Of a DNA stretch of 6,913 nt, positions 3,986 through 6,913 are shown piece by piece. Under the pieces are notes generated by a model, which did not search any database, was not told where the DNA came from, and saw only the letters and a program-made list of their open reading frames with translations. Position 1 is the first letter of the stretch, and the number at the start of each line of letters is the position of its first letter. A program made the position numbers and the translations under genes. Origin of the DNA: JACPIN01 sp964367085 (GTDB taxonomy: Archaea > Nanobdellota > Nanobdellia > SCGC-AAA011-G17 > ARS1403); the NCBI GenBank assembly GCA_964367085.1, contig CAYIWL010000045.1, forward strand, positions 1 through 6,913. Reading direction: 5' to 3'.

Positions 3986-6586
3986 TTACATCTCTATTTT
4001 TTCGCTCCTTCCAATTTTGGCAAGGACAAGGTTATGCATCCTCTTCAGGAAATCAGCCCTGTCTTCTGCTTTGAAAACATCAACATACCCTTGTAATACC
4101 AGGTTGAATGCAAATGGGCTTGGAACTTTTGTGTCAATTTCTTTTATTTTTATTTCTCCAGCTTCAATTTTTTTTATTATCCATCTGGCATTTTCAATGT
4201 CCATCAGGTCTTCAAGAACTTCTCTCCTGGCTTCTTTCAAAATTGAAAAATCATTGCTGATTCTTTTCACGGCATTTATCAACAGCATGCTACTGACTTG
4301 CTGCCTTCCAACTCTCTTCCTTATCCCTTTATACTCTCTTAAAATCATCAAGCTTCTTCCAGCACAATGCCTGAATCTTCTCCTAAGGACTTCGGTTTTT
4401 TCAAGCGCAATCTCCATTATCTTGTCAAGGTCTTTGCTTTTTAGTGAATCAAATGCTCTTCTGGCTTGCATATTATTCTCGCTAGCTAAATAAAATCCAT
4501 TGTCATTAATGCCTAATTCAACGTCTCTTTTTCCAAGCAAGCCTACTAAGTATGCAACAGCTCTCGACAGAACATCATTTACTCTCCTTCCGTATAAAGT
4601 ATGAAAAACGACGAATTTTTTATTGTAAGCATTATAATATTCAATCAATATTTTTTTATCATTTGGAATTTCCTTGACATACAAGAACATCTCGTTAAAA
4701 TATCTATAGATAGCTTCTGCACTATTCCTGTCAACGTACAAATATTCGTCAATGAATTTTATTATCTCTTCTTTGCTTCTCTTTTTAGAAAACTTCTCCT
4801 CAATCAATCTTCTGAATTTTCCTATTTCAGTTCCAAGGTCAAAGCTTAGCGGCAGCATTTCAGAGAACCAGCTCGGTATTGTAGGTGGACGATCGGCAGT
4901 TGATTTAACTTGAGCAACCATTCCTCTAGCAAACTGGAACTCATATCTCTCCCCTCCAAGAACGAAAACATCCCTCGATTTTAACCTTTCCAAGAATCCT
5001 TCGTCAATATGTCCGATTATCTGCTCACCGACTTTTACTGTTACATGCGCTTCATCCGGAATAGTCCCAATATTTGTCATGTATATTATTCTTGATAATT
5101 TTCCTTTCTTTCCTATCATTCCTGTTTCTTTGTCCCGCCAGATTTTTGCATAGACATGCCTGTCTTCTAGTGAGGTAAATTCTCCGGATAAATAATCCAA
5201 GACAGAATCAAAGTCTTCTTTTTTCAGCTCTTGATAGCAATAGCTTCTTTTAATTAATTTAAACAGATCTTTATAACTGATTATGTCTGCAATCGCAATC
5301 CCATATATCTGCTGCGCAAGCACGTCAAGGCAGTTTTTAGGAATATGAATTGTATCTATCTTCCTTTCAATTGCACTTTTCAGCATCACACTGCATTCGA
5401 TCAAGTCATCTCTGTCAAGAACAATTATTCTTCCTTTAGAAGTTTCATGCAGCTTGTGTCCAGATCTTCCAATTCTTTGTAAGCAGCGAGCAACACTTTT
5501 TGGAGAGCCAAGTAAAATTACTAAATCAATGTATCCGATATCAATGCCTAACTCGAGCGAAGTTGAGCAGACAACGACTTTTAATTCTCCTTTTCTTAAT
5601 CTATTTTCTAAGTCAAGCCTTTTTTCTTTTGACAGGCTGCCATGATGAGCTCCAATATTGTCACTATATTTACTAGGAAATTTTTCTTTTAAGTGATGAA
5701 CTACTCTTTCAGTCGCAGCTCTTGTGTTTGTAAACACTAAAGTTGTTTTATGTTCTTGAATTAAATTATCTATCAATTCATACATCGCTTTGTTCTGCTC
5801 ATTGTAGTTAGTATTAATCAAATCCTTTACAGGGCTTAGAACTTTCAAATCCATTTTTTTTATGAATTGTACATCGGCAATCTTGCAGTCTCCAGAGTTT
5901 CCGACGAGGAATTTTGCAATCTCTTCTAGTGGAGATATTGTGGCACTCAATCCGATCCTGCAGAAATCATCTCCTATTAGTTCTCTCAATCTTTCAATCG
6001 ATAATGATAAGTGAACTCCTCTTTTGTTTTCTGCAAGCGCATGAATTTCGTCGACAATGCAGTATTTTACATCTCTCAAATACTCTCTAAACTTAGGGGC
6101 CGTAAGCACGATTGCAAAAGATTCTGGAGTTGTAACGAGAATATGCGGAGAATTCCTCATCATCTTTGCTCTTTCGCTTGCAGTTGTATCTCCAGTTCTC
6201 AATCCAACTCTAATTTTTAGTTCTTTCCCATGTTTTTTTGCAATTACATTGATTTCTTCTAGCGGAGTGATGAGGTTTACAAAGATATCATTTGTGAGTG
6301 CCTTCAAAGGAGAGGTATAGACAGCATAGGTTCTATCTTCTAACTTTCCATCAACATCTAATGTAACTAATTCGTTGAGAATTGCAAGAAAAGCAGTTAA
6401 TGTTTTTGTAGCTCCTGTTGGTGCGCTAACTAGAATGTTGTTACCCCTATGAATTTCTAAAACGCCATATAGTTGTGGAAGTGAAAACTCTTTGAATTTT
6501 GAAAAAAACCACTCTCTAACAAAAGGATGCAATATTGCTTCAACTTCATTTCCCTTATGAGGTTTTTCAATGAATTTAATTGCCAT
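3986..6586 (-). CDS. lhr: Lhr-family superfamily 2 ATP-dependent helicase, 866 aa
   Basis: Lhr enzymes are 3'-to-5' DNA translocases that unwind DNA and DNA:RNA hybrids and are tied to repair. Domains in order are two RecA-like folds (~25-400), a winged-helix/beta region (~400-560, including HVTVKVG at 514) and the long Lhr-core C-terminal domain ending in the family signature PSPFAFNLVLQGY (822-834). Motifs seen are Q38; motif I APTGATKT (55-62); SPLKAL (92-97); TTPES (152-156); II DEIH (179-182); SATI (214-217); VFTNTR; V STSLELGID (341-349); VI QRIGRSGHK (370-378). The length matches Lhr-core and not the ~1500-aa bacterial Lhr. The oddity is motif I, where Thr replaces the Gly normally preceding the catalytic Lys. 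All other motifs are intact, so activity is likely. A TATA-like box just upstream supports the ATG at 6584-6586. Confidence 0.95.
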   Translation of the reverse strand: MAIKFIEKPHKGNEVEAILHPFVREWFFSKFKEFSLPQLYGVLEIHRGNNILVSAPTGATKTLTAFLAILNELVTLDVDGKLEDRTYAVYTSPLKALTNDIFVNLITPLEEINVIAKKHGKELKIRVGLRTGDTTASERAKMMRNSPHILVTTPESFAIVLTAPKFREYLRDVKYCIVDEIHALAENKRGVHLSLSIERLRELIGDDFCRIGLSATISPLEEIAKFLVGNSGDCKIADVQFIKKMDLKVLSPVKDLINTNYNEQNKAMYELIDNLIQEHKTTLVFTNTRAATERVVHHLKEKFPSKYSDNIGAHHGSLSKEKRLDLENRLRKGELKVVVCSTSLELGIDIGYIDLVILLGSPKSVARCLQRIGRSGHKLHETSKGRIIVLDRDDLIECSVMLKSAIERKIDTIHIPKNCLDVLAQQIYGIAIADIISYKDLFKLIKRSYCYQELKKEDFDSVLDYLSGEFTSLEDRHVYAKIWRDKETGMIGKKGKLSRIIYMTNIGTIPDEAHVTVKVGEQIIGHIDEGFLERLKSRDVFVLGGERYEFQFARGMVAQVKSTADRPPTIPSWFSEMLPLSFDLGTEIGKFRRLIEEKFSKKRSKEEIIKFIDEYLYVDRNSAEAIYRYFNEMFLYVKEIPNDKKILIEYYNAYNKKFVVFHTLYGRRVNDVLSRAVAYLVGLLGKRDVELGINDNGFYLASENNMQARRAFDSLKSKDLDKIMEIALEKTEVLRRRFRHCAGRSLMILREYKGIRKRVGRQQVSSMLLINAVKRISNDFSILKEARREVLEDLMDIENARWIIKKIEAGEIKIKEIDTKVPSPFAFNLVLQGYVDVFKAEDRADFLKRMHNLVLAKIGRSEKIEM
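3997..4002 (+). terminator. T6 run, probable terminator of the PE-Pol gene
   Basis: Six T residues follow the PE-Pol stop by 13 nt. Archaeal RNA polymerase commonly stops at T-rich stretches without needing a hairpin. The run lies inside the last codons of lhr on the other strand, encoding part of its C-terminal SEKIEM, so the terminator and coding sequence share bases. Confidence 0.45.
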
Positions 6587-6600
6587 TCTTTCTTTAGAAG

Positions 6601-6617
6601 TTTAAATTATATTAATA
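6601..6617 (-). promoter_or_regulatory. TATA-like promoter of lhr
   Basis: The minus strand contains ATTAATATAATTTAAA here, with the core ATATAATTTAAA about 15-26 nt before the lhr ATG. This spacing fits a leaderless or very short-leader transcript. The bases between box and ATG are purine-rich (CTTCTAAAGAAAGA) but contain no convincing Shine-Dalgarno. Confidence 0.45.
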
Positions 6618-6639
6618 GTTTGAAAGTGACTTTAAAAGC

Positions 6640-6706
6640 CTTATGACTATATTGCAGGTGAAACAATTACTCGCTCCGCTCCATAAGACACCTGCGGTTT
6701 CTTATG
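6640..6706. other. competing inverted repeats, possible bistable structure
   Basis: A strong hairpin pairs CATAAGA (6682-6688) with TCTTATG (6700-6706), continues after one mismatch with ACC/GGT, and closes on a TGC loop. A second perfect 7-bp pairing joins GCAGGTG (6654-6660) to CACCTGC (6689-6695) and uses bases of the first hairpin. A third option pairs an upstream CTTATG (6640-6645) with the same CATAAG. The structures exclude one another. The loop of the long-range form contains the repetitive CGCTCCGCTCC. The strand and biological role are unknown. Confidence 0.4.
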
Positions 6707-6749
6707 AAAATTTCCCTTGAAAAGTCAAAATGATTGTTTTCTTTTTCTT

Positions 6750-6836
6750 TGGACGCGATTTCTTTTTTCTAAAAAGAAAGTGCGGGGGGAAAGGCAGATG
6801 GAAAACGCAGTTGTCCATGAGTTCTAATCTTTTTTT
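6750..6836 (+). ncRNA. possible small structured RNA ending in a T7 run
   Basis: On the plus strand TGGAC (6750-6754) can pair with GTCCA (6813-6817), and GCG (6755-6757) with CGC (6806-6808). Inside, TTTCTTTTT (6759-6767) pairs with AAAAAGAAA (6771-6779). A G-rich segment lies between the arms. A run of seven T residues (6830-6836) follows, as expected of an archaeal terminator. I match this to no known RNA family, and the inner stem is only A-T pairs, so it may be coincidence. Confidence 0.25.
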
Positions 6837-6865
6837 CTCAAATTGATAAAGATGTTACAGAACAA

Positions 6866-6882
6866 TAAGGTTTAAAACCTTA
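6866..6882 (+). promoter_or_regulatory. palindrome around a TATA-like core, possible promoter/operator
   Basis: TAAGGTTT and AAACCTTA form a perfect 8-bp inverted repeat around a single A. The centre (TTTAAAA) resembles a TATA box. About 32 nt after the centre an ATG occurs at 6906-6908, five bases before the window end, so a rightward gene may begin here under a site able to bind a dimeric regulator. Too little of that frame is visible to support a gene. Confidence 0.3.
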
Positions 6883-6913
6883 GTTCCTTTCTTTTAAAGC
6901 TGAAAATGGGGCA

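Larger units (their letters stand above)
6587..6913. other. noncoding stretch rich in inverted repeats
   Basis: No gene longer than about 40 codons is supported in these 327 bases. The stretch holds the lhr promoter, two mutually exclusive hairpins (6640-6706), a possible folded RNA followed by a T7 run (6750-6836), and a palindrome around a TATA-like core (6866-6882). Local base composition shifts from A/T to G-rich near 6780-6815. Two overlapping ~38-codon frames, one on each strand, are too low-complexity to call as genes. Confidence 0.5.

Noticed and set aside
4017..6320. Plus-strand open frames opposite lhr
   Set aside because: They are antisense shadows of an intact helicase gene; their hydrophobic or Ser/Ile-rich composition is what reverse translation of AT-rich genes produces.
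6702..6818. 38-aa minus-strand ORF beginning MDNCVFHLPFPPHF
   Set aside because: It is low-complexity and very Lys-rich, lacks a ribosome site, and lies over the inverted repeats. A similar-length frame on the other strand (from 6730) looks equally artificial.
1..6913. CRISPR array, tRNA or rRNA gene
   Set aside because: No regularly spaced repeats with unique spacers, no cloverleaf with a conserved T-loop, and no rRNA-like conserved segments were seen.

Overview
The window looks like a piece of an AT-rich archaeal chromosome, probably mesophilic and plausibly from a DPANN-type lineage; that lineage is a guess. The archaeal call rests on three things. The large helicase has the archaeal Lhr-core architecture. 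TATA-like boxes lie about 20-25 nt before several start codons, implying leaderless or nearly leaderless mRNAs. Only one of the five complete larger genes has a clear Shine-Dalgarno sequence. The mesophile guess comes from a CspA-type cold-shock protein beside a DEAD-box RNA helicase.

Layout from left to right. (1) Positions 1-639: an unrecognised 169-aa minus-strand protein. A second minus-strand frame overlaps its end and stays open to the window edge. (2) Positions 698-2355, minus strand: an RNA-remodelling cluster read in the order csp (63 aa), DEAD-box helicase (418 aa from the preferred start), and a 41-aa CxxC/CxxC zinc-ribbon ORF. The ATG of the last gene overlaps the helicase stop as ATGA. 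(3) Positions 2356-2585: a divergent promoter region. (4) Positions 2586-3983, plus strand: a LigD-like end-joining protein with a 3'-phosphoesterase domain fused directly to a primase-polymerase domain and no ligase domain. (5) Positions 3986-6586, minus strand: an Lhr-family superfamily 2 helicase that meets the LigD-like gene tail to tail, 2 bp apart. (6) Positions 6587-6913: noncoding DNA rich in inverted repeats, with two competing hairpins, a possible folded RNA ending in a T7 run, and a palindrome around a TATA-like core.

Two functional themes stand out. csp, the helicase and the zinc ribbon read as an RNA-chaperone and unwinding set, probably used in the cold. The PE-Pol protein and Lhr are both DNA-repair type enzymes; an ATP-dependent ligase and Ku, if present, must be encoded elsewhere. 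The most unusual points are the ligase-less PE-Pol fusion, the coupled zinc-ribbon microprotein, an Lhr P-loop reading APTGATKT where the family usually has APTGSGKT, and the structured noncoding right end.
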